A stretch of DNA of 64,000 bases from Enterococcus phoeniculicola ATCC BAA-412 (GTDB taxonomy: Bacteria; Bacillota; Bacilli; Lactobacillales; Enterococcaceae): NCBI RefSeq assembly GCF_000407505.1, contig NZ_ASWE01000001.1:617324-681323 (forward strand), written 5' to 3'. How positions within the stretch are numbered: position 1 is the first letter of the stretch; every line of letters begins with the position of its first letter. The position numbers and the translations under genes are program-made. Under the pieces are notes generated by a model. It had not been told where the DNA came from. It searched no databases and saw nothing but the letters and a program-made list of their open reading frames with translations. Positions 1 to 9,678 of this stretch are shown here, in pieces.

Positions 1-1
1 A

Positions 2-940
2 AAAACAGGGGCGTACATTGCAAACCTATTAGCGGTGGAAGATGCACAAATTGTTTCTTCGGCATCTGCTGGCATTGCTCAAAGTGTAGCGGCAATTATT
101 GGTCAAGGAAGCAGCTATCATGCGTATCATCCTTACACAGAGAAAGTGACAAAACGAGAAATTATTCTACCAAAAGGGCACAATGTTGATTATGGAACAC
201 CGGTTGAGGTGATGGTTCAACAAGGTGGCGGAACGGTAATTGAAGCAGGCTATGCGAATATGTGTGCACCCGAGCATATTGAAATGATGATTACTGAACA
301 AACAGCCGCTATTCTCTATATCAAGAGCCATCATACGGTTCAAAAAAGCATGCTGACAGTTGCGCAGGCTGCCAAAGTAGCAAAAGCACATCAGTTGCCA
401 TTAATTGTGGATGCAGCAGCAGAAGAAGACTTGTTTGCCTATATCAAGGATGGTGCTGATTTAGTCATCTATTCTGGAGCAAAAGCAATTGAGGGACCTA
501 GTGCAGGACTTGTAATTGGGAAAAAGAAGTATATCCAGTGGGTACGTCTGCAAGGAAAAGGAATTGGACGTGCAATGAAGATTGGTAAAGACAACATACT
601 AGGATTTACCCAAGCAATTGAAGATTATTTATCAAACGGAACGGAATCAGGAGAGGCAATGAAAGCCAGATTGACCCCGTTTGTCGAGCGGATAAACGAG
701 ATTGATGGCTTAACTGCCAGCATTGTTCAAGACGGCGCAGGTCGAGAGATTTATCGTGGAAGCGTAAAAGTAAATGGGCGGAAAAATGCCAAGGAAGTCA
801 TTTCTGAGCTGAAGGAAAAAGACCCAGCTGTTTATACACGTGAATATCAAGCAAACAATGGAATTATCGAGTTTGATATCCGTTCTGTAAACGAAGAAGA
901 AATGAAGAAAATCGTCACTCGATTAGAAGAAATTATGTAA
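2..940 (+). CDS. dgaE: D-glucosaminate-6-phosphate ammonia-lyase, 5' truncated
   Basis: SelA-like, PLP-dependent lyase of the DgaE family, which deaminates D-glucosaminate-6-phosphate to 2-keto-3-deoxy-6-phosphogluconate (KDPG). The frame is open to the left edge: codons before the GTG at 35 encode family-like sequence (TGAYIANLLAVEDA), so the gene starts outside the window. The likely PLP lysine lies in the motif SGAKAIEGP near base 482, within the usual fold type I large domain. About 313 residues are present; the family is about 360-370. It is followed after 40 bp by dgaF and then a KDG-type kinase, which supports the assignment. The substrate could be another amino-sugar acid of the same kind. 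Confidence 0.85.
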   Translation, partial: KTGAYIANLLAVEDAQIVSSASAGIAQSVAAIIGQGSSYHAYHPYTEKVTKREIILPKGHNVDYGTPVEVMVQQGGGTVIEAGYANMCAPEHIEMMITEQTAAILYIKSHHTVQKSMLTVAQAAKVAKAHQLPLIVDAAAEEDLFAYIKDGADLVIYSGAKAIEGPSAGLVIGKKKYIQWVRLQGKGIGRAMKIGKDNILGFTQAIEDYLSNGTESGEAMKARLTPFVERINEIDGLTASIVQDGAGREIYRGSVKVNGRKNAKEVISELKEKDPAVYTREYQANNGIIEFDIRSVNEEEMKKIVTRLEEIM

Positions 941-980
941 AATAGATAACTGTAGAAAACAACTAAGGGAGAGAATTATT

Positions 981-1721
981 ATGTCACTAACACCAAATTA
1001 TCTAGAAAACCGTATCTGTTTAAATGTTTTAGCTAACTCTGTAGAAAATGCAAAAGCTTGCTATGAAGCGGCAGAAGGGCATGTTGTTTTAGGCGTGCTA
1101 TCAAAAAATTATGAAACAGATGAAGCAGCAATTGAAGACATGAAACGTTATCAAGAAGCAACAAATAATGCACTGTCAGTTGGCCTAGGTGCAGGAGATC
1201 CAAATCAAAGTCAAATGGTTTCACGCCTTTCAGGTGTTTTACAGCCGCAACACGTCAACCAAGTATTCACTGGAGTGGGCACTTCTCGCGCATTACTAGG
1301 TCAAGACGAAACCATTATTAACGGATTAGTTTCACCTACTGGGAAAGTGGGAATCGTGAATATTGCCACAGGACCTTTAAGCTCTAAAGCGCCTGCTGGT
1401 GAAGTGAGTATTGAAACAGCTATTAAACTATTAAAAGACATGGGCGGAAGTTCAATCAAATATTTCCCAATGAAAGGGTTAGCTCATAAAGAAGAGTACA
1501 AAGCAGTAGCGGAAGCTTGCGCAAAATATGATTTTTATTTGGAACCAACGGGTGGAATTGATTTAGAGAACTTTGAAGAAATCGTTCAAATCGCAGTGGA
1601 TGCGGGCGTGAAAAAGATTATTCCACATGTATACAGCTCAGTAATCGATAAAGAAACCGGTGATACAAAGGTAGAAGATGTAAAAGCATTGGTTGAAATG
1701 ATGAAAAATACGTTAAAATAA
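981..1721 (+). CDS. dgaF: KDPG aldolase, DgaF type
   Basis: DgaF-family aldolase of 246 residues, predicted to split KDPG into pyruvate and glyceraldehyde-3-phosphate in the cytoplasm. The protein shows the family pattern: NYLENRICLNVLA at the N-terminus, GVGTSRALLG near residue 98, SIKYFPMKGL with the probable Schiff-base lysine near residue 159, and LEPTGGIDLENF near residue 187. The start ATG at 981 has a GGGAGAG ribosome site. It sits between dgaE and a sugar-acid kinase with short gaps, so the three are probably one transcript. Classical Eda aldolases are shorter and differ in sequence, which favours DgaF. Confidence 0.88.
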   Translation: MSLTPNYLENRICLNVLANSVENAKACYEAAEGHVVLGVLSKNYETDEAAIEDMKRYQEATNNALSVGLGAGDPNQSQMVSRLSGVLQPQHVNQVFTGVGTSRALLGQDETIINGLVSPTGKVGIVNIATGPLSSKAPAGEVSIETAIKLLKDMGGSSIKYFPMKGLAHKEEYKAVAEACAKYDFYLEPTGGIDLENFEEIVQIAVDAGVKKIIPHVYSSVIDKETGDTKVEDVKALVEMMKNTLK

Positions 1722-1734
1722 AGAGGGAATTTAG

Positions 1735-2748
1735 ATGAAAGTTGCAGCCTTTGGTGAAGTCATGCTTCGCTTAACACCACCGGAATTTCTATTGTTGGAA
1801 CAAACACGTTCTTTGAGAATGGAGTACACAGGCACAGGCGTAAATATTATGAGTAATCTCGCTCATTTTGGAATAGAAAGCTATCTTGTTACTACGCTTC
1901 CTGATAATCGAATTGGAGGAGCAGCAAGAGCAAATCTTCGTCAGCTAGGAATTCAAGATACCTTTATCCAACAAAAACATCAGCATTTAGGGACTTATTT
2001 TGCTGAAATGGGTTATGGTGTTCGTCCTACACAGGTCACCTACCAAAACCGGCACAGCAGTTCCTTTGGTGTGTCAGATGAAACAGAGTATGAGTTTACG
2101 AAGTTACTTGAAACGGTGGATTTGGTGCATATCTGCGGTATCTCTCTTAGTCTAACAGACGAGACGCGCAAAGCAGCTCAATCTTTAGCCAAACAAGCAA
2201 GTGAGATGGGGAAAAAAGTTTGTTTTGATTTTAATTTTCGTCCAAGCTTAAATACAGAAGAAAACAAAGTTCAGTTAATGAAAGCACAATATGAAGAAAT
2301 ACTTCCATTTTGTGATATTGTTTTCGGGAGTAAACGTGATTTGACAGACTTACTCAAGTTATCTTTAAATAAAGAACTAACAGAACAAGAGCAAGAACGT
2401 GAATTAATTCAACGATTTATCAATAAATATGACATCCAGTGGTTCGCTGGAACTAGAAGAAGCCAAGCAGATTCTGTCAAAGAAATTGTGGGTATTCTTC
2501 ATACGAAAGATCAAGTTGTGGAATCTCAGCCTAGAGTTATTTCTATACTAGATAGAATAGGTACAGGGGATGCGTATGCAGCAGGATTGCTTTTAGGCTA
2601 CTGTGAAAAATGGCCTTTAAAAGATACCGTAGAATTTGCAACAGTGAATGCTGCTGTCTCCCACACGATACAAGGAGATGTTCCATTAACAACGAAAGAC
2701 CAAATACAACAAATTATGAATGATCCCTCTATTGATTTAATTCGTTAA
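1735..2748 (+). CDS. kdgK: PfkB-family 2-keto-3-deoxygluconate kinase
   Basis: PfkB/ribokinase-family sugar kinase of 337 residues. N-terminal FGEVMLRLTPP and the glycine-rich substrate region (YTGTGVNIMSNLAHFG) match KDG kinases. The C-terminal PfkB signature reads DRIGTGDAYAAGLL near residue 272 and holds the catalytic Asp. It would phosphorylate KDG to KDPG, feeding the aldolase encoded just upstream. The GAGGGAA ribosome site and 13-bp gap to dgaF indicate the same operon, and a strong terminator follows. Other PfkB substrates (fructose, tagatose-6-P) are possible; the KDG assignment leans on context. Confidence 0.8.
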   Translation: MKVAAFGEVMLRLTPPEFLLLEQTRSLRMEYTGTGVNIMSNLAHFGIESYLVTTLPDNRIGGAARANLRQLGIQDTFIQQKHQHLGTYFAEMGYGVRPTQVTYQNRHSSSFGVSDETEYEFTKLLETVDLVHICGISLSLTDETRKAAQSLAKQASEMGKKVCFDFNFRPSLNTEENKVQLMKAQYEEILPFCDIVFGSKRDLTDLLKLSLNKELTEQEQERELIQRFINKYDIQWFAGTRRSQADSVKEIVGILHTKDQVVESQPRVISILDRIGTGDAYAAGLLLGYCEKWPLKDTVEFATVNAAVSHTIQGDVPLTTKDQIQQIMNDPSIDLIR

Positions 2749-2790
2749 CTAGAGTAGCTTTAGATACTTTTTTTACCAGTCATAGCAGTA

Positions 2791-2837
2791 ATTGAGAGTT
2801 AAGAAATCATAAAAATTTCTTACTCTCAATTTTTTTT
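2791..2837 (+). terminator. Rho-independent terminator of the dga/kdgK operon
   Basis: Stem of about 16 bp (arms 2791-2807 and 2815-2830, one bulge) followed by a run of eight T. It closes the dgaE-dgaF-kdgK transcript. Confidence 0.85.
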
Positions 2838-2952
2838 GAAAAGAAAAATAGAAAAATATCGAAAAAAAGATGCATGTCATTACAAAATACGGTATTGTTA
2901 AATAGAAGAATAATTATTTTAAAATAACGAATAAGAAAATTAGGGGGAAAAA

Positions 2953-3927
2953 ATGAAATACTGTGGCGAATGTGGAAAAGAAATTAAAGAGGATGCGAAA
3001 TTTTGTCCATTCTGTGGCGCTAAACAACTCGGACAAACAGATCAGGAAGAAGTGAGTAAAACAAAGAATCTTGATTCTAATACCGGTAGTCAAGAAGCTA
3101 TGACTGACGAGCAGCCTCAAATAAAAACGATTCGTAATGAGACAGTTCAAGAAAGCCAGACTGAGTCAGTAGCACCACAACCATCTGTTGAAAGCAATCA
3201 GGAATCATTAGGAAATCAACCATCAGCGACTCAACCAGATCAAACGACTAATACAGGATTTTCTGCAGAACAACTTAAGAATAACGAAACGGTTCAGCAA
3301 TTATCAAAAAACGGGAAAAATTATTTGAATTATCTAAATAAAAATATCAGGAAACCAAAGATTGGACAAAATGAGGCTGGTTTGTTTGGACTAATCAACT
3401 TTATTTTGATTACATTATTTAGCGGACTTGCGATTAGTCATGCTTGGTCACCCTTGCTGCAATATGGGACTTCGAATGCATCGGCATTTCCATATGCGAT
3501 TCAATTGATTTTATGGATTGGCTTAAGTTTATTCACTAGTGTATTAGTTATTTTTGTTGTAAGTACACAAGTGTATAAGCGTGCAATGACTTTTTTAGAA
3601 GCGTTTGAGTGGGTTTTTGCACCAAATAGCTTATCGGTGTACGTTAGTTTATTTGCATTTTTTATGTCGTTCTTAGTAAAAGGTGATTCACAGATTTTCT
3701 ATCTGTTCTTCATGGTACCTTTTGTTTTGACCAACATTTCATACATGGGTAGCCTATGGGAGTTGCCAACAAAGGAGAATCAGAAAAACAAGTTTTATAT
3801 CACCGTGTTATCCGTTGTTGTTGGAGCGATTATCATCTTTGTTATTTCAAGAATATTCGGTGGAATGATTGTTGAGGATTTTGCAAAAAATAATTATTTA
3901 TTTAACATGATGGGCGGTCTATTTTAA
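2953..3927 (+). CDS. Zinc-ribbon, multi-pass membrane protein of unknown role
   Basis: 324 residues. The N-terminus is a short zinc ribbon with cysteines 4, 7, 19 and 22 (CGEC...CPFC). Next comes a low-complexity Gln/Ser/Thr/Glu linker to about residue 110. Then come roughly five hydrophobic segments, about residues 140-160, 178-205, 225-240, 244-266 and 275-300. This layout is common in Lactobacillales zinc-ribbon membrane proteins with no assigned function. The ribosome site AGGGGG precedes the ATG. The next gene has the same kind of zinc ribbon, so the two may work in one envelope process. I cannot name a ligand or partner. Confidence 0.75.
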   Translation: MKYCGECGKEIKEDAKFCPFCGAKQLGQTDQEEVSKTKNLDSNTGSQEAMTDEQPQIKTIRNETVQESQTESVAPQPSVESNQESLGNQPSATQPDQTTNTGFSAEQLKNNETVQQLSKNGKNYLNYLNKNIRKPKIGQNEAGLFGLINFILITLFSGLAISHAWSPLLQYGTSNASAFPYAIQLILWIGLSLFTSVLVIFVVSTQVYKRAMTFLEAFEWVFAPNSLSVYVSLFAFFMSFLVKGDSQIFYLFFMVPFVLTNISYMGSLWELPTKENQKNKFYITVLSVVVGAIIIFVISRIFGGMIVEDFAKNNYLFNMMGGLF

Positions 3928-3941
3928 CAAATACATTTGTT

Positions 3942-3974
3942 GAGGTAGTGGGAGTGAATTACCCCTGCTATCTC
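3942..3974 (+). terminator. Hairpin between the two zinc-ribbon genes
   Basis: An 11-bp stem including G-T pairs (arms 3942-3952 and 3964-3974) followed by a T-rich stretch without a clean T run. It is a probable weak terminator or attenuator. Confidence 0.4.
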
Positions 3975-4075
3975 ATAATTTTATCTGTTGAGGTTAACTA
4001 GCCATCTAAAAATATATGGGGAGACTGAGCTATTTAAATAAAATGAAAATATCTCAGTATATTGGAGGAAAATTT

Positions 4076-5785
4076 ATGAAAATTTGTAAAAATTGTGGTC
4101 ATGAAAATTTAGAGGGATCTCTTTTCTGTGAAAGCTGTGGGGCGTCATTAGCAGAAGAAACAAATGCAGCGAATCAATCAGAAAATCCACAAGCAGAGAC
4201 GAGTGAAACAACTGAATTACATACAGAAAACTCAGTAGAAGAAGAGGTTCAAGAGACTTCAGAAGCTGAGAGGAACGATTCAGCGGATTCTCTAGAAGAA
4301 AAAAGTGAAGAAATGACCGAGCCAGTTTTCGAGGCAACTGACGGCGAGACATCAGAATCAGCGACAGAGGCAACAACTGATGATAAAACAGAAAGCCAAG
4401 AAACAGCGGTTCCTGATGAAACGAAAGAAACGCCAGTAGCCGACAGTGCGGTTGAAAATGGACAAGCAGACCAAGGGACTGAAGCACCTGAACAGAAGAC
4501 ATCATCTACAGCTAAAACAAGTACAGGAACATTTTCCAAAAAACAATTAACGATTGGGGCAATTGTTGTTGCTGTTTTACTACTCTTGTTTGCCGGATAT
4601 AAATATGGTACTTCCGTGTATACATCTGAGAAGCAAGTGGAAACCTTTGTTCAAGCAATCAAAGATAAAGACAGTAAAGCACTTGTTGCGCTCATGATTA
4701 CGGATGATGATAATTTGGAAATTACTGAATCAAGTGTGAAACCATTGATTAAATATTTTAATGGGAATAAAAAAGCATTAGCTGAAATGAAGAAAGAAAT
4801 GAAACAAAATCTTCGAACATATAATTTGGAAATGAAAAAGTCTGGAAAGAAATTTTTAGTGTTTGACAATTATAAAGTAGAAGTTTATCCAGTCTATCCA
4901 GAGGTATCAACCAATCAAAAAGGAACAATTATCTCTGTAAATGATAAAAAATATACAACGACGAAAAAAGATAAATTCAAAGAAGAGCTTGGACCATTTG
5001 TTCCAGGGACTTACACATTTAGTGCGACTGCGAAGAATTTAACTGAATCAAATGAAAGTAAAGAAGAAACATATGATTTATTCAATGTTGCCGATACTGA
5101 AATTGATTTGACCTTTGCTGTGATGACGATTCCAATTGAGTCAAACATTGATGATGCGAAGATTTTCGTTGACGGAAAAGAAGCAGGTCAGCTGAAAGAT
5201 GGCGAAGGTGAAGTAGGACCTCTTGTTTGGCATGAAGGATTAACGATTCAATTAACCAGTGGTTCTGGAGATAAAGAACTCAAATCAGAAGCATACGAAG
5301 TGGATGAGTGGGAATATTCTGATGAATATGATTCCGAATATGATTATCCTCTTTACCTAGATTTTGATGTACTTGATTCGTATGATATTGAATATGCAAT
5401 TGATGATTTCTATTACGAAGTTGAAGACGCAGTGATTGAGTCGAATAAATACGATAAAGAGCTATTAGGAAAATACTTTAAAGATGGTACAAAAAATGAA
5501 AGCTTCAAAAAAATTGATGAGTATATTACCTCTTCAAGAGAAAAGAACAAGAAAAACGAGTTTGACGGTGTTTGGTTCTATGTTGAAGTAAAAAAAGTGA
5601 CTCCTTTAGAAAATGATCAATATGAAATTGATTATGAAGTGAGCTATCATAATTATGGATCAAAAGTGGAAGATGTAACCTATAAATATACAGGTGTAAA
5701 AGTAACTGCTATAGAAGATGACTCTTACTCGATAGATTTTGAGTTCATTGATTTAGGTGATGGCGGGAAAAAAGTAGAGAATTAG
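4076..5785 (+). CDS. TcaA/YvbJ-like zinc-ribbon transmembrane protein
   Basis: 569 residues from the ATG at 4076, chosen because GGAGG lies just upstream; an in-frame start 60 bp earlier lacks this. The protein has a zinc ribbon with cysteines 4, 7, 18 and 21, then an acidic Glu/Thr/Ser-rich linker to about residue 150. One transmembrane helix lies at about 158-178, followed by a large extracellular region starting VETFVQAIKDKDSKAL. This order matches the TcaA family of Firmicutes (staphylococcal TcaA, Bacillus YvbJ), linked to cell-wall stress and glycopeptide susceptibility. The outer part is rich in Asp, Glu and Tyr near residues 400-440. Function here is inferred from architecture only. 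Confidence 0.75.
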   Translation: MKICKNCGHENLEGSLFCESCGASLAEETNAANQSENPQAETSETTELHTENSVEEEVQETSEAERNDSADSLEEKSEEMTEPVFEATDGETSESATEATTDDKTESQETAVPDETKETPVADSAVENGQADQGTEAPEQKTSSTAKTSTGTFSKKQLTIGAIVVAVLLLLFAGYKYGTSVYTSEKQVETFVQAIKDKDSKALVALMITDDDNLEITESSVKPLIKYFNGNKKALAEMKKEMKQNLRTYNLEMKKSGKKFLVFDNYKVEVYPVYPEVSTNQKGTIISVNDKKYTTTKKDKFKEELGPFVPGTYTFSATAKNLTESNESKEETYDLFNVADTEIDLTFAVMTIPIESNIDDAKIFVDGKEAGQLKDGEGEVGPLVWHEGLTIQLTSGSGDKELKSEAYEVDEWEYSDEYDSEYDYPLYLDFDVLDSYDIEYAIDDFYYEVEDAVIESNKYDKELLGKYFKDGTKNESFKKIDEYITSSREKNKKNEFDGVWFYVEVKKVTPLENDQYEIDYEVSYHNYGSKVEDVTYKYTGVKVTAIEDDSYSIDFEFIDLGDGGKKVEN

Positions 5786-5800
5786 TTTCTGCGTGTCATT

Positions 5801-5838
5801 AAAAATAAGGGATAGATAGACAAGCATCCTTTTATTTT
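5801..5838 (+). terminator. Probable terminator after the TcaA-like gene
   Basis: Imperfect inverted repeat, arms about 5802-5813 and 5826-5838, whose right arm is itself T-rich. It lies 16 bp after the stop codon. Confidence 0.5.
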
Positions 5839-6446
5839 ACAGTGGATTATAGACGCATCTGTTTTTAAGGTGCTTTGTCAACTTGGACGGATGAGTTGAA
5901 AGAGATTCTCATAAATATGTTTGACGAAATATGCAGTCCTTCACTGTCACAGATGCATTCAGGCCAACAGGAAGGTCTATACGAAAGCATGCCAGTAAAG
6001 AGGTTGAATCTTTTCTATTTAGTTTTTTACTCTTTCACTTGTCTTTTCCTCTATTTTTTCTGTTAGCATCACTTATAGGCATTTGGTTTTTTCTATATTT
6101 TGTTCAGCGACTTAATTATAGAGGAACCAAATGCTTTTTTACATAAAAAAAAAGGTGCTCCTACATATTTTGGGCAATAAAGTCATATAAAGCCAATGAC
6201 TAATGAGCTAAGTCAAAAAGGAATCCAGAATGAAGAGAGACTTCTTTTGATTCTGGCTTTTTTGTTGATTTTTAATGACTTAAAAAATAGAGGAAAAGAG
6301 GGCGTCGTCATTTTTTCCAGCTATAGGGAAGTCAGATTGGCATCTTTTCTCATTAGTGATAAACTAGAGGACGTAAACTTTTAGAAAAAATGAACCATTA
6401 GCCAATAAAATTACCAAAGAATACTTTGCTGAATTGAGGTGTGAAA
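5839..6446. other. Intergenic stretch without a convincing gene
   Basis: About 600 bp. Short open frames exist on the plus strand (5875-6066, 5931-6146, 6196-6384), but none has a ribosome site at a proper distance. The 5931-6146 frame would encode a Phe/Leu-rich hydrophobic peptide of 71 residues, possibly the decayed remains of a membrane protein. A terminator hairpin sits at 6225-6263, suggesting that something upstream was or is transcribed. I recognise no RNA family. Confidence 0.4.
6225..6263 (+). terminator. Rho-independent terminator with no clear upstream gene
   Basis: Arms CCAGAAT (6225-6231) and ATTCTGG (6250-6256) with partial inner pairing, followed by CTTTTTTG. The nearest upstream coding gene already has its own terminator 390 bp away. 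Confidence 0.6.
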
Positions 6447-6905
6447 ATGAAAATTTTTATTGATGGCGATGGCTCTCCAGTCAAAGATACAACGATTAAA
6501 TTAGCCGAAAAGTATCAATTGCCAGTAGTTATCGTGACGAGCGTAGACCATTATACGACAAAAGAATACCCAGACTTTGTTACATTTGTCTATGTAGACA
6601 AGGGAGCAGACAGTGCAGACTATAAAATTGTTGGGCTTATTCAATCAGGAGATATTTTAGTTACTCAGGATTATGGATTAGCTTCGCTTGTTCTTAGTAA
6701 AGGTGTTCGGGTCCTACATCAGTTGGGAAACGAATATACAAAAGATACGATTGAGACAATGCTTGAACAACGCTACTTCAGTGCAAAACTCAGAAAAGCT
6801 GGACAACGGACCAAGGGACCTAAAGCGTATACGACAGAGGATCGGGAACGTTTTAAAGAAAGTTTAGAAAAATTGATAGCCCAACAGGCGGGGGATAAAA
6901 AATGA
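6447..6905 (+). CDS. YaiI/YqxD family (UPF0178) protein
   Basis: 152 residues from the ATG at 6447; GAGG at 6436-6439 is well placed for it, whereas a GTG at 6441 is too close. The protein begins MKIFIDGDGSPVKD and carries DKGADSADYKIV and VTQDYGLASLVLSKG, the conserved acidic pattern of this NYN/PIN-like family. It is probably a small metal-dependent nuclease, but its substrate is unknown. Its stop overlaps the start of the AraC-type regulator gene by 4 bp (ATGA), so the two are translationally coupled; any functional link is unproven. Confidence 0.85.
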   Translation: MKIFIDGDGSPVKDTTIKLAEKYQLPVVIVTSVDHYTTKEYPDFVTFVYVDKGADSADYKIVGLIQSGDILVTQDYGLASLVLSKGVRVLHQLGNEYTKDTIETMLEQRYFSAKLRKAGQRTKGPKAYTTEDRERFKESLEKLIAQQAGDKK

Positions 6906-7774
6906 GTACCTATTTAGAAATTCCAGTGTTTGATAGTGACTTACTTTATCGTTCGTTTCCTGATAATGGAATGGGGATTGTCTATCCTCATTGGCATAAA
7001 GAGATTGAGATTATTTACTCAATTGTCGGAAGTGTGAATATCGGAGTTGGAGAGGATATTATTCAAGTCAATCAGGGAGAAATTTATTTTTTTTCTAGTG
7101 GTGAACCTCATTATTTTCTAGCCTCCCCAGATAGTGAACGGTACGTGTTTCAATTTGATTTGAAGATGTTTGATGAACCCACTTTGCGAGTAAAAGAAAA
7201 ATCGCTTGTTTCACTCTTTGAAACGAGTGAACGTCATAGTCGAAACTGGCCGAAAAATACTGAGGAAAAGGTGCGTAAAATCTTATTAAACCTCTACAGA
7301 TACAATGAGGAGTCGATGGATGGGAAAAATTATCTGCTGTTGGCAGAGCTTTATCATTTGATTGGTGTATTTTATCAAGAGCTTCCGGAAACGAGTCAGG
7401 AGAACAGCTTATCTATTCGTCGTTCAACCATTCATTATAAAGAAACCTTGGAGCGATTAAATAAAGTATTTGATTATGTTGAAGAGCATTTCCTTGAGCC
7501 AATTACTTTGGAAGAAATTGCCCATTTTGTTGGATTTAGTCCGTACTACTTTACGCGTTTTTTCAAAACAAATACAGGGAAAACATTTATGGGGTTTTTA
7601 AATGAATACCGAATTACTCAAGCAAAATTCATTTTGGCAAATGAAAAGATTCCAATGGTTGAAGTCGCAGAAAAATCAGGATTTACAAGTGTGAAAACAT
7701 TCCATCATGTGTTTAAAGAGTCGGTAGGATTAGCGCCGCTACAATATCAAAAGCAACTAAATGAGACGCTTTAA
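6902..7774 (+). CDS. AraC-family regulator with cupin sensor domain
   Basis: 290 residues. The N-terminal half is a cupin-type ligand-binding domain (YPHWHKEIEIIY near residue 26, QGEIYFFSSGEPHYF near residue 60). The C-terminal 100 residues hold two helix-turn-helix units of AraC type: LEEIAHFVGFSPYYFTRFFK near residue 204 and VAEKSGFTSVKTFHHVFKE near residue 258. It is predicted to sense a sugar and activate nearby genes. The best target is the GH1 gene about 230 bp downstream, whose leader carries an inverted repeat. It overlaps the UPF0178 gene by 4 bp. Confidence 0.88.
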   Translation: MSTYLEIPVFDSDLLYRSFPDNGMGIVYPHWHKEIEIIYSIVGSVNIGVGEDIIQVNQGEIYFFSSGEPHYFLASPDSERYVFQFDLKMFDEPTLRVKEKSLVSLFETSERHSRNWPKNTEEKVRKILLNLYRYNEESMDGKNYLLLAELYHLIGVFYQELPETSQENSLSIRRSTIHYKETLERLNKVFDYVEEHFLEPITLEEIAHFVGFSPYYFTRFFKTNTGKTFMGFLNEYRITQAKFILANEKIPMVEVAEKSGFTSVKTFHHVFKESVGLAPLQYQKQLNETL

Positions 7775-7915
7775 TAGAATCGTTAAGAGAGGGAAAAGAA
7801 GTATTAGCTTCGAGAACTAAATAGATACTGAGTATCATCGGAAGTGAACCTTCTGTCCCGACCTCGTGTCAGCTTTTATTTCTAAGCAAATTTTGTTGAC
7901 TAAAGGAATATTTTT

Positions 7916-7930
7916 TTGAAAGCGTTGACT
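7916..7930 (+). promoter_or_regulatory. cre site (CcpA operator) at the GH1 promoter
   Basis: TTGAAAGCGTTGACT matches the cre pattern WTGNAANCGNWNNCW at every defined position. It overlaps the -35 box, a position that would block RNA polymerase when glucose is present. Confidence 0.75.
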
Positions 7931-7953
7931 TTTTTTGTGAGGTAGGCTATATT
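7925..7953 (+). promoter_or_regulatory. SigA-type promoter of the GH1 gene
   Basis: TTGACT at 7925-7930, 17-bp spacer, TATATT at 7948-7953. The start would be near 7960. Confidence 0.75.
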
Positions 7954-7963
7954 TTTATTGGAA

Positions 7964-9529
<1,566 letters not shown>

Positions 9530-9602
9530 ATAATCAAATTGAATACATGATAAACTATAAACGATCAATGCTACAGCATCTGAAAGTTCTGAATTATCTA
9601 GG

Positions 9603-9650
9603 AAAGAAGCTGAGACTAACAAGTTGTTTTGTCCAGCTTCTTTTCATTTT
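9603..9650 (+). terminator. Terminator after the GH1 gene
   Basis: Arms 9603-9612 (AAAGAAGCTG) and 9634-9643 are perfect complements, followed by TTTTCATTTT. It lies only 29 bp before the response-regulator start. Confidence 0.75.
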
Positions 9651-9678
9651 TGCATAGTTATAGAAATGAGGGGACAAA

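Noticed and set aside
4074-4539. Antisense open frames of 96-143 codons opposite the TcaA-like gene
   Set aside because: They mirror the low-complexity Glu/Thr linker, have no ribosome sites and give Ser/Leu-rich nonsense. Similar antisense frames elsewhere in the window were dropped for the same reason.
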